Positions 6,644 to 14,081 of a DNA stretch of 19,073 bases are shown piece by piece (positions within the stretch are counted from its first letter, which is position 1; each line of letters starts with the position of its first letter). The stretch is from contig CAJUQQ010000039.1 in NCBI GenBank assembly GCA_910588175.1, positions 1-19,073 of the forward strand, given 5' to 3'. The DNA is from an uncultured Oscillibacter sp. GTDB taxonomy: Bacteria; Bacillota; Clostridia; Oscillospirales; Oscillospiraceae. The translations under genes and the position numbers were made by a program. The notes below the pieces were generated by a model that was not told the origin of the DNA, did not search any database, and saw only the letters and a program-made list of their open reading frames with translations.

Positions 6644-6712
6644 GGCAAAAACTCCTTTCTTAGACATAACCGGCGGACGCCGTCTGGGCGGGGCCCGGCG
6701 ATTGTGCGGTTC

Positions 6713-7915
6713 TTACTCCTCCGTCCAGGAGACCTCTCTCTGGGGGCGGACGGTTAAGTCTATGATATCCTTCGCGTCGTAGAATTGCAGGTAGCGGTCC
6801 CGGGAGTGGCGGAGGGTGGTGCCGTCGGGGTGGAGGCGGTCGCAGATCACGGCGCTGATGTCTTTTTTCAGGAAGCTGAAGCTCTCCACGCCTACGGAAC
6901 AGAAAATCCGGAAGCCCTGCTCCTGTAAGTACCGGAAGGCCGGGCCGGTATCGGTCCAGTCGTTCCCATCGGGCCGCTCGCCGTGGGGATAGAAAAGCAC
7001 CGTGGTCTCCCCTACCAGACTGCCCACCTCGTCCAGCCAGCGCTGGGTGTCCGCCTGAATGCGGGTCATATTCCCGTCCCCCAGGCGGATGTGGCCCCAG
7101 GTGTGACTGCCGAAGGTCCAGCCGGTGCGGCGGAGCTCCTCCACAATGGGGGCCGCGGCTTCCCGTTCCTTCTGGCGGTTCGCCTCCTTGGCCTCGTCCC
7201 ACTCCTGGGTGTCTGTCTGGGTCCGGTAGCCCAGGATGCCCTCGTAGCCTGTCAGGCTCAGACAGCCCTTGGCCCCGAAGGGGGAGAAGTCCGGGTGTTC
7301 CTCCACGAACTTATCCAAGATAGGGATGGCGTCCAGGTCCCGGCTGACCACCTCGCCGCCCTGCGGGTCCCGGCCCCAGGAGGCGATTTTCAGGTCCTCT
7401 CCGATGATCAGCTTATGGGCAAAGCCGTTTTCCAGCATGTAGGGGTAGTAATTCGTATCGTCGTAGCTGAGGACCAACGGCTTTTTGCCCTCGGGAAGGT
7501 AGAGCGTGTTCCGGACCATCCGGGCCTGGCCGTCCTCCCCCGTCTCCTCGCTCCAAACACTGTTGATGTCCACCAGGACGTAGCCCTTCTCATAGACGCT
7601 CTGGAGAATTTTCTTGTACTCATCCACAGTGACCATGAAGTCATCCAGGCCGTTTTCCTGGCTGTCTCCGTCGAAGGCCAGCTCCGGGTAGGCGATGACA
7701 GGATGGAAAAACAGGTGCTCCACCACGCCGGTCCAGGGGACATAGCCCTCCCGCTCCTCTGTGGGGTCCTTGATTTCATAGGGCTCCTGAACCGGGGCGG
7801 GAGGCGGCTCCTCGATCTCGGGCTCCGGCGGGGAGGGCTCCTCCGGGGGAGGGGGCGGCGCGGCACAGGCGCTTAACAGCAGAATCAGCACGGCGAGGTA
7901 TAACAAACGGCGCAT
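6713..7915 (-). CDS. Lipoprotein polysaccharide deacetylase (NodB-like)
   Basis: Predicted secreted, lipid-anchored carbohydrate deacetylase acting outside the membrane, probably on peptidoglycan or another surface glycan. The 400-residue protein starts with a lipoprotein signal (lipobox LSAC, Cys17) and a Pro/Glu-rich linker (about 19-56). The NodB-like domain shows HPVIAYP (71-77), LSYDDTNYY (149-157) in place of the usual TFDDG, and the zinc motif SHTWGH (270-275, HxxxH). The first Asp of the metal triad is therefore likely Asp152 or Asp153. The ATG at 7915 is chosen because it begins the signal peptide and follows AAAGGA. The frame stays open upstream to 8341, but that part crosses the promoter and the spoVAE terminator and is not protein-like. 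Confidence 0.9.
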   Translation of the reverse strand: MRRLLYLAVLILLLSACAAPPPPPEEPSPPEPEIEEPPPAPVQEPYEIKDPTEEREGYVPWTGVVEHLFFHPVIAYPELAFDGDSQENGLDDFMVTVDEYKKILQSVYEKGYVLVDINSVWSEETGEDGQARMVRNTLYLPEGKKPLVLSYDDTNYYPYMLENGFAHKLIIGEDLKIASWGRDPQGGEVVSRDLDAIPILDKFVEEHPDFSPFGAKGCLSLTGYEGILGYRTQTDTQEWDEAKEANRQKEREAAAPIVEELRRTGWTFGSHTWGHIRLGDGNMTRIQADTQRWLDEVGSLVGETTVLFYPHGERPDGNDWTDTGPAFRYLQEQGFRIFCSVGVESFSFLKKDISAVICDRLHPDGTTLRHSRDRYLQFYDAKDIIDLTVRPQREVSWTEE

Positions 7916-7952
7916 GGCGTCGGTTCCTTTCTGTTGAAAAATCTGTAGCTCC

Positions 7953-7958
7953 AGTATA
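7953..7958 (-). promoter_or_regulatory. Extended -10 promoter of the deacetylase gene, with flanking palindromes
   Basis: On the minus strand TGCTATACT gives an extended -10 (hexamer 7958-7953) with a poor -35. It is enclosed by a perfect 9-base inverted repeat, AAAAATCTG (7937-7945) and CAGATTTTT (7960-7968). Just upstream is ACAAATTTGT (7984-7993), the core of a near-palindrome over 7981-7996. Both are candidate operators. Confidence 0.55.
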
Positions 7959-8039
7959 GCAGATTTTTGGGAAGAAAGGGGTAACAAATTTGTGACAGTT
8001 TTTGAGGAGCCCTTCCGGCCTCTTCCGAAGCCTGGTTTC

Positions 8040-8084
8040 AAAAAGGCTCCCCGGAGAGGCCTGTCCCTCCGGGGAGACCTTTTG
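8040..8084 (-). terminator. Terminator of spoVAE
   Basis: A perfect 10-bp stem (8047-8056 with 8067-8076) has flanking AAAAGG/CCTTTT arms. On the minus strand it ends in CCTTTTTG, consistent with an intrinsic terminator for the leftward spoVAE gene. Its arms are symmetrical enough to act in both directions. Confidence 0.75.
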
Positions 8085-8142
8085 CCGTGGGGAGCGCCCG
8101 CGTTTACGGTTCGTTCGGGTATTCCGGCAGGCGGGCTCTTTT

Positions 8143-8499
8143 TTACCGCTTGCTGCTGGGCTTGAACACGGCGGCCATGACGGCGGCGAAAAACACAGCG
8201 GCGGCCACGCCTCCGGCGGCGGCGGTCAGACCCCCGGTGAGCACACCCAGCCAGCCGTCCATGTCCACCGCCCGGCGCACGCCCTTGGCCAGCAGATGGC
8301 CGAAGCCCGTCAGCGGCACCGAGGCCCCCGCGCCGCCCCACTGGGCCAGGGGCTCATAAAGCCCCACGGCGCTGAGGAGAACTCCCGCCACCACGTAGCC
8401 CGTCAGGATGCGGGCGGGGGTAAGCTGGGTCTTGTCGATGAGAATCTGCCCGATGGCGCACAGGACGCCGCCGCAGAGAAACGCGTTGAGATATTCCAT
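8143..8499 (-). CDS. spoVAE: Stage V sporulation protein AE (SpoVAE, SpoVAEb type)
   Basis: Membrane protein of the SpoVA channel, which moves calcium dipicolinate into the developing spore and releases it on germination. The 118 residues cover the whole family: the start MEYLNAFLCGGVLCAIGQILIDKTQLTPAR is characteristic (shown here only as blocks GQILIDK and LTPARIL), then GLYEPL, VPLTGFGHLLAKGV and GVLTGGLTAAAGGVAAAVFF. Four hydrophobic segments are visible. GGGAGG lies seven bases before the ATG. In Bacillus and most Clostridia it sits next to spoVAC and spoVAD; here it has its own promoter region and terminator and no spoVA partner within the window. Its presence is the best evidence that the organism can form spores. 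Confidence 0.93.
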   Translation of the reverse strand: MEYLNAFLCGGVLCAIGQILIDKTQLTPARILTGYVVAGVLLSAVGLYEPLAQWGGAGASVPLTGFGHLLAKGVRRAVDMDGWLGVLTGGLTAAAGGVAAAVFFAAVMAAVFKPSSKR

Positions 8500-8520
8500 G
8501 CGAAAACCTCCCTTTGAGGG

Positions 8521-8549
8521 TAGGGTTTCCCGGAGGGGGAAATTTATGC
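8521..8549 (-). promoter_or_regulatory. Candidate forespore (sigma-G-like) promoter of spoVAE
   Basis: On the minus strand GCATA (8549-8545) matches the -35 of sigma-G promoters and AACCCTA (8527-8521), 17 bases on, is a partial match to the CA-n-n-n-TA type -10. No sigma-A-type promoter fits this interval. The spoVA genes are sigma-G-dependent in Bacillus, which supports the reading. Confidence 0.4.
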
Positions 8550-8554
8550 AAAAG

Positions 8555-8586
8555 AAGGACCCCGGCCAGTTGGCCGGGGTCCTTTT
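8555..8586 (-). terminator. Terminator of the surface-layer gene
   Basis: A perfect 13-bp stem (8555-8567 with 8572-8584) with a 4-base loop lies about 30 bases past the stop of the long leftward gene. On the minus strand the stem ends in CCTT and continues CTTTTG. It separates the surface protein message from spoVAE. Confidence 0.88.
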
Positions 8587-8616
8587 GCGCCTTGGGTCAG
8601 ATGCAGAGATCAGGTT

Positions 8617-11600
8617 TTACTCCTGAGTACCACCTTCAGTACCTTCGGGGGTAGCAGTAGTACCTTGATCACCGCTGTCAGGAGTGGTAGGCGTACTGGG
8701 GGTAGAAGATTCCTGATCATTGGAGTCACCCGCACTATCTCCAGTCGGAGGAACGGCGGCAGCAAACTCGGGAATCGTCGCTCCGCTGTAGTCCATAGTG
8801 AACTGCATCGTAGTTACATTCCCAGCACCAGAAGCACTCTCCGTAGGCATCAGGGTAAGCTCGAACCAGCGATTGGACAGCTCGGTCTTTTTCACACCCA
8901 TGATCATATAGGTCACACCATTAGCATCGAAACTATCCGGTTTCGCTTCCGGAACAGCACTGCTGGCAACCTTCAGAGTCTTATAGCGGTTCTCGGGGTT
9001 GGTGATCTTAACGATTACCGCACCGTTGTAGCCAGCGTCCTTCGCAAACCAAGCGCTTCCAGACTCACCGACGAGAGGCATACCGGCAAACTGGATCCTC
9101 TGGTTCTCTTCCTTCGTCAGGTCGATAACCTGGGTTACCTTGATCGTATTGCCCTCGACGGTAAACGCCTGGTCTCTCCGGTCATTGCTGGCCACAGTGG
9201 CCCCAGTGGGCTCGGTGTAGCTAACAGCAGCGGCCGTGACAGGAGTCTGGTTACTGGGGTACTCACCGTTGACAGTCCAGGTGAGTTCAACGGTGTAAGA
9301 GCCGCTCAGCTCACCACGATTCAAGCTGGTGCTGCTGACACCAGGGGCAGTATTGTTAGCCAGCTCCCAATGCAGGGTCTTAACGGTACCCTCAACCCAA
9401 GTGCCATTGGGAACCGTAACCTCTGTCTCAGCAACCTTAGTTTCGCCCTTCTTGACAACCGCCTTAATCTTAGAACCCTCAACAAGGTCGGTAGCCACAG
9501 TGAACTTCGTGAGCAGCCAAGGCATGGTGGTCACACCGTGGGCAGCATTGACTCCCTCACCAGTGTCGTTCAGGAATTGACTCCACGTATAACTGGGTGT
9601 CGCCTTCTGGACAGTCTTGAAGTTCTTCGCGACGGCCTGGTCCCAGGTAGCCGCATTGTAAACCAGGGTAGACTCAGCCGTGAAAGGAGCGGTGGTTTCA
9701 ATGGGAGCCTCGGTCTCAGCGTCGGCAGTCACACTGCTGCCTGCGGTCACATTTTGGATATTAGCAGCCACACCGACCGTAATGGTAACCTCAGTGGTGC
9801 CAGTATCGATTTCACTGCCATTGGAATCGTTCACAGTGAGGTTGGCATTGTCGGTACCCTGCTCCAGGGTGATCTTAGCGCCAACAGCGAGAACGACCGT
9901 AGTGGGCTGGAAGTCCTTGGTAGTCAGCTGGGCATTCGCGCTCATCTTAAGGACACCCGCGATCTTGGCAATTGCCTGAGTGGGCGTGCTCGTGCCGACG
10001 TTCTTGTCTTCGAACGTACCGGCCATCTCACCACCGATCGTAACACGGCCGTTATTCCCGGCGGTGCCATTACCGGCCTGAATAGTGAGAGTAGAGGCAA
10101 CATTGCCAGCGATGTGCAGAGAGTTGGTGCTAAGCACAATGATATTGCCCGAGCCGTCAGCGCTGCCCGCACTCACGGTACCAGTGATCGTCAGGGTTGC
10201 ACCAGAATCAACGATCAGAGCACCGGTCACGTTGACCGTGCCGCCGAAGGTGCAGGTACTCGTTACATTCAGAGAGTCAGCCTTGACATTAGCGAAAGCA
10301 CCGAGGCTCTTGCCAATTTTCAGCTCGCCATTGACAACCAGCTTGGCGTCCTTACCGAAGGTAATTCCATAGCTGCCCATGTTCAGGTTGCCGTTGACCG
10401 TCAGGGTCTTGCCAGCGGGAATATCCAGGTTGCCATCGGCAGTCCAGCTCTCGACAACCTTGACATTGTTCTTCTCCAGAGCCGTATTCAGCTTCAGCGC
10501 GGTAACGCTGCTGTCAAACTCCACGGAGTTATCAACCACCGGCGGGGCAGTCGTACCCTTAGAGCCAGCCATGACAACGATGGCATAGGCGCGGCGGAAG
10601 GTATCGGTGTTGTCGTTGGCATTCAGCAGGACCTTGATCCGAACCGTGTCGTTATCCAGGTCAAGCAGATCGCTCAAGCTCTGGACCTCGTTGCTGCCGC
10701 GGTTGGCGCGCAGGTCAATCCACTTGGCGCCAGCAACCTTAATCAGGCCCTTGTACTCACGCCGGCCATACTCACTAAGGTCAAGCAGATCATCAGCCTC
10801 GACCTGCTTGTCGGTCATGATAGAAGCAGTGCCGGAAATGTCCGTACCACCCTGAGAGGTGACGGAGTTGCCAGCCTTAGCGCCAACATAGAACGCAATC
10901 TTGCTGGTTTCAGTCGCGGCATTCTTCAGCTTGGTGATGCCGTAAGCGGTCAGGACGTCGGGGTTGCGATCCGCATACACGCCGCCGTTGAACATCTTGC
11001 AGTCCATCACACCGTTCTCATCCGTAGAGCGGATGACAACAATGTCGCCCACGTTATGACCGTTCTTGAAGGTACCGGTCTTAACCTCGTCGAAATTCGG
11101 GCCCTGACGGTACTCACGCTGAGAGGTATTGCCGATAGCGCTGGCGTTCTCAGCACCGACATTCTTGCCGGTCTCGGTACCAACGTACTCGCCGACAATC
11201 ACAACATTGGACAGATCGGCAGCAGCGGGCTCGTTCTTGATAACCACGGCCGCAACGTTGCCATCCTTGTTGACATAGGCCTCAGCGGGGCTGACAACCC
11301 AGTTCATAGTGTTGGCATTGACGTTGGTGGCAGCGTTCTTCCAAGCGCTGTTGTAGCTAGCCAGCTCCTTGTTCTCGACAGTCTGGGCATCCTTGCGAAC
11401 GCTGACATAGTCGACATTGCCGGTGATGGGGTCAAAGTTCACATAGATGAACTTCACACCGTCGTCCTTATAGGTGGTGCTGCGATAGTTCCACTCGTGG
11501 CTGTTATCAGCCTCATCGGCATAAATCTTGCCGCCCGTCGCCTTAGCGGCGGTGGTGGGATTCACATAGTTGGTGTAATCTTCCAGGGGAATCAGGGAAT

Positions 11601-13761
11601 TGGCGGGATGAATCTTGTATGCGGTGTCAGTGCCGTTGTTCTTGACGAACTGCGCGACGTTGTAAATACCTTCGCCGCTGTACTCATCCTTGTTGTCAAC
11701 CTTCTTGGTGAGTCTGCGCTCGGTGATCTGTGCCCCATCATGGCTGTACCAGCTGCTAGAACCGGTGTTGTTGGGCTTCTCCAGCGCGTATTCACCGGTG
11801 CCGCCGTTAGCCAGCACGTAATGCACCAGCTCGCCGGGAGCATACTTCTCGGCCTCGCCGCGGATGGTGCCCAGGTCGACGTCGACTTCCTCGCCGCCGA
11901 TGGTCCAGCCGTGAGCGAACCACACAACCTTGCCGGAGGTGTTGGTGGCCTGATAGTAGTCGCCAACGATCATCCAAGCGTCGCTGTTGCCAATCTCGGT
12001 GGCCCACAGCACGGTGCCGTCCTTGGCCAGATAAGCGGTGACATCCTTGCGGGTGGCGTTGATCTGGGCCTTCTTGACGCTCAGCATATCCAGGTTCCAC
12101 TCATTGATGACATACTTGGTGCCGCCAATGGTGATGGAAGTGGCGTTGCCGTCAATCTTGCTGGTGTTCATGTACAGACCCACGTCGACCAGATTGCCGG
12201 AAACAGTCTCGGGGACATAAGCCTCGCCGACCTCCCAGGTCTTGCCCTGGTCAGCGGTGAAGGGGATGACCGCGATCTTATCGCCAGCCTTCAGATCCTT
12301 CAGGGTGTTGTAAGCGTCATAGTTGTTGTCCTTCACATCGATGGTATCCACATCGATGGCAAAGGCGTTGTAGCCGGTGATGTCAGCCAGTCCGGTGGTA
12401 GAGCCCTTTTCCGCTTCCTTGCGGGGATCGCGGCTGTCGGGGCTGATGCGGGACAGGGTGACATAGTCAGAGCCAATGCGCTTGACTTCCATCAGCTGAG
12501 TCCGAACGACGACGACATTGGTAATGAAGTCAGCGTCCACGGGGCAGACATAGACCTCGACGGTAACGCCGTTGTCGGTCAGGTCGGCGATTTCAGCCAG
12601 GGTGGGAGCATTGTCCTTCTTGCTGACGGTAGCAGCATCATAGGAATACAGAGCGCCGGTGCTGATGTTGGCACGAGCGTTGTAACCGTTGATGGTAATC
12701 TGGGTGGCATCTTCGAAGGGGCTGTTGGTCCCAACCACGCCGCCGGCAGGAGAACTCCAGTTGGTGTAGTTGCCCTTATGGTCGGTGCTGTAGGTGTCAT
12801 AGCCGCGCAGACCCAGAGCCTTCTCCTTGGTCGCAACAGTATCCTCGCGATAAGCGACCTGAGTGGTGTAGGTGAAGTCGGCAGGCAGCTTGAAGGTACC
12901 GATGGTAACCTTCTTGTAGCTCCACTCGTTGGAGGGACGGCCGAAGTCGTCATAGGCAGGATCATACTTGTCGTGCTCCAGCCGCAGATCCTTGAAGTGC
13001 TCTTCGCCGAACTCAAGGGTCATCTCGTTGTTGGCAGCGTTGATGACACGACGGTTGATGTTGGCGTTGATCTCACGGTTGTTGCTGGTCACGTACATGG
13101 CCTGAGTGCCCTTCACGACCAAGGTCTGAGCGCCGGAGACCATGGTGTTGCCGCCGTAAGTAACCATGGTCGCCTTCAGGGTGTTCAGAGCCAGCTGGCA
13201 GGCAGTCTCACGATTGACAGCGCCGGCGCCGTCAAAGTCGAGGCGGTCGAACAGGCCGGTCTCGTGACCGATCCGAGCCACGTTCATGGTCCAGCCAGTG
13301 TCAACGAAGCCCTCAATCTCGCTGTTGTAGCCCAGCGCGCCCAGGAGCATCTTAGCAAAGGCGAAGCCGGTCAGAGAGTTGCCGGGCTTGAAGGTGCCGT
13401 CGCCGTAACCGCTGATGATCTTAGCGGTCTTGCAATAGCTGATGACGCCCGCGAAGGTGTGGCTGGCGGGGACATCGGGATACGGGGCGGTCTGGTTGGG
13501 GAGGTTGCTGGCGGCCTCGGGGCCGATCAGCAGGGAGACGATGATCTTCGCCGCGGCGCCGCGGGTCAGCTCCGTCTCGGGACGGAAGGAGCCGTCCTCG
13601 TAACCGGTGATAACACCGATACGGTTCAGAACGGCGACAGCTTCCTCGTACTGAATCTCATCTTTGTCGGTGAGATCCCGGTACTCGGTGGCTCCCGCGC
13701 TGATGGTGACCAGGGACATGGTCATAATCAATGCGAGAACCAGGGACAGGAATTTCTTCAT
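8617..13761 (-). CDS. Secreted SLH-domain surface-layer protein, 1714 residues
   Basis: Large exported protein, probably a main surface-layer or cell-wall-bound protein. A signal peptide (1-24, cleavage after SAGA) is followed by SLH domains that bind pyruvylated secondary wall polymer: SLH1 about 28-80 with ITGYEDGSFRPETELTRG, SLH2 about 94-142 with ISGYGDGTFKPGNSLTG, and a weaker third about 152-200. A long middle part (about 200-1075) has no domain I can name. Residues about 1080-1355 consist of short alternating Gly, Asn and hydrophobic repeats (for example LTVNGNLNM, LTITGTVSAG) that look like a right-handed beta-helix. A last beta-rich region ends in a Ser/Thr/Pro/Asp/Glu/Gly-rich tail (about 1668-1714). 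No LPxTG sorting motif exists, so attachment is by SLH. AAAGGAGG lies eight bases before the ATG. Codons are strongly biased and the leader is long and structured, both suggesting very high expression. Confidence 0.93.
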   Translation of the reverse strand: MKKFLSLVLALIMTMSLVTISAGATEYRDLTDKDEIQYEEAVAVLNRIGVITGYEDGSFRPETELTRGAAAKIIVSLLIGPEAASNLPNQTAPYPDVPASHTFAGVISYCKTAKIISGYGDGTFKPGNSLTGFAFAKMLLGALGYNSEIEGFVDTGWTMNVARIGHETGLFDRLDFDGAGAVNRETACQLALNTLKATMVTYGGNTMVSGAQTLVVKGTQAMYVTSNNREINANINRRVINAANNEMTLEFGEEHFKDLRLEHDKYDPAYDDFGRPSNEWSYKKVTIGTFKLPADFTYTTQVAYREDTVATKEKALGLRGYDTYSTDHKGNYTNWSSPAGGVVGTNSPFEDATQITINGYNARANISTGALYSYDAATVSKKDNAPTLAEIADLTDNGVTVEVYVCPVDADFITNVVVVRTQLMEVKRIGSDYVTLSRISPDSRDPRKEAEKGSTTGLADITGYNAFAIDVDTIDVKDNNYDAYNTLKDLKAGDKIAVIPFTADQGKTWEVGEAYVPETVSGNLVDVGLYMNTSKIDGNATSITIGGTKYVINEWNLDMLSVKKAQINATRKDVTAYLAKDGTVLWATEIGNSDAWMIVGDYYQATNTSGKVVWFAHGWTIGGEEVDVDLGTIRGEAEKYAPGELVHYVLANGGTGEYALEKPNNTGSSSWYSHDGAQITERRLTKKVDNKDEYSGEGIYNVAQFVKNNGTDTAYKIHPANSLIPLEDYTNYVNPTTAAKATGGKIYADEADNSHEWNYRSTTYKDDGVKFIYVNFDPITGNVDYVSVRKDAQTVENKELASYNSAWKNAATNVNANTMNWVVSPAEAYVNKDGNVAAVVIKNEPAAADLSNVVIVGEYVGTETGKNVGAENASAIGNTSQREYRQGPNFDEVKTGTFKNGHNVGDIVVIRSTDENGVMDCKMFNGGVYADRNPDVLTAYGITKLKNAATETSKIAFYVGAKAGNSVTSQGGTDISGTASIMTDKQVEADDLLDLSEYGRREYKGLIKVAGAKWIDLRANRGSNEVQSLSDLLDLDNDTVRIKVLLNANDNTDTFRRAYAIVVMAGSKGTTAPPVVDNSVEFDSSVTALKLNTALEKNNVKVVESWTADGNLDIPAGKTLTVNGNLNMGSYGITFGKDAKLVVNGELKIGKSLGAFANVKADSLNVTSTCTFGGTVNVTGALIVDSGATLTITGTVSAGSADGSGNIIVLSTNSLHIAGNVASTLTIQAGNGTAGNNGRVTIGGEMAGTFEDKNVGTSTPTQAIAKIAGVLKMSANAQLTTKDFQPTTVVLAVGAKITLEQGTDNANLTVNDSNGSEIDTGTTEVTITVGVAANIQNVTAGSSVTADAETEAPIETTAPFTAESTLVYNAATWDQAVAKNFKTVQKATPSYTWSQFLNDTGEGVNAAHGVTTMPWLLTKFTVATDLVEGSKIKAVVKKGETKVAETEVTVPNGTWVEGTVKTLHWELANNTAPGVSSTSLNRGELSGSYTVELTWTVNGEYPSNQTPVTAAAVSYTEPTGATVASNDRRDQAFTVEGNTIKVTQVIDLTKEENQRIQFAGMPLVGESGSAWFAKDAGYNGAVIVKITNPENRYKTLKVASSAVPEAKPDSFDANGVTYMIMGVKKTELSNRWFELTLMPTESASGAGNVTTMQFTMDYSGATIPEFAAAVPPTGDSAGDSNDQESSTPSTPTTPDSGDQGTTATPEGTEGGTQE

Positions 13762-13890
13762 TGAACATTCCTCCTTTAAAGATTACGGTCCGTCTGAGCT
13801 TCCAAGCGCCCCCTCCAGGATTCGTGTCGGGGCTAGCCGATCCCACATCAAGCCTGGAATTGGCCCCTTCCGCTCATCGTCCGCAAATGC

Positions 13891-13919
13891 AATCTAACAG
13901 GAAAAAAAAGCCCTGACAA
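13891..13919 (-). promoter_or_regulatory. Promoter of the surface-layer gene
   Basis: On the minus strand -35 TTGTCA (13919-13914) and -10 TAGATT (13896-13891) are 17 bases apart, with a run of eight T in the spacer. The predicted transcript begins near 13884, giving a leader of about 120 bases. No other promoter candidate fits as well between the terminators and the gene. Confidence 0.7.
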
Positions 13920-13927
13920 GGCTTTTT
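13905..13927 (-). terminator. Small terminator-like hairpin overlapping the surface-layer -35 box
   Basis: Minus strand: AAAAAGCC (13927-13920) pairs with GGCTTTTT (13912-13905), followed by more T. It has the form of a second terminator for the upstream 425-residue protein gene. Its seven-base loop is TTGTCAG, so it contains the whole -35 hexamer of the next gene's promoter. Confidence 0.6.
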
Positions 13928-14011
13928 CCGGCCTTTTAACCGAACTGAAAATTGCCATCCGATAGCCTTGGCCGATTTGCCAGAAGGAAGTAACGCTACC
14001 CAATTTTTACC

Positions 14012-14071
14012 AAAAAGCGAGAGCCGGGGCGGGTCCCTTTGGCGAAGCCGTTCGCCACCCGCCCCCGGCTC
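14012..14071 (-). terminator. Terminator of the 425-residue recombinase-like gene
   Basis: A long imperfect stem, GAGCCGGGGCGGGT (14021-14034) with 14057-14071 (one bulged base), encloses an inner GGCGAA/TTCGCC hairpin. On the minus strand it is followed by TCTCGCTTTTTGG. It begins about ten bases after the stop codon. Confidence 0.82.
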
Positions 14072-14081
14072 CCGAGGGTAT

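Larger units (their letters stand above)
13762..14081 (-). other. 320-base intergenic region: leader, promoter and two terminators
   Basis: No gene is seen. From right to left it holds a large terminator (14012-14071), an AT-rich spacer, a small terminator-like hairpin whose loop contains the -35 box (13905-13927), the surface-layer promoter (13891-13919), and a leader of about 120 bases. The leader can form a hairpin between TTCCAGG and CCTGGAG (13859-13853 and 13819-13813) with an inner TCGG/CCGA helix, before the ribosome binding site AAAGGAGG at 13777-13770. Confidence 0.7.

Noticed and set aside
8090..8142. GAGCGCCCGC ... GCGGGCTC followed by six T, a rightward terminator-like hairpin
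   Set aside because: There is no rightward gene upstream of it; it lies in the trailer of the leftward spoVAE gene and the loop of about 30 bases is too long for a normal terminator.
7916..8341. 142-codon upstream extension of the deacetylase frame
   Set aside because: It crosses the spoVAE terminator and the deacetylase promoter, encodes Arg/Gly-rich sequence, and would bury the lipoprotein signal peptide that starts at 7915.
8665..13764. Rightward open frame of 1699 codons across the whole surface-layer gene
   Set aside because: It is in exact codon register with the leftward gene, so it follows from that gene's avoidance of TTA, CTA and TCA. The leftward protein has a signal peptide, SLH domains, a ribosome binding site, promoter and terminator; the rightward one has none of these.
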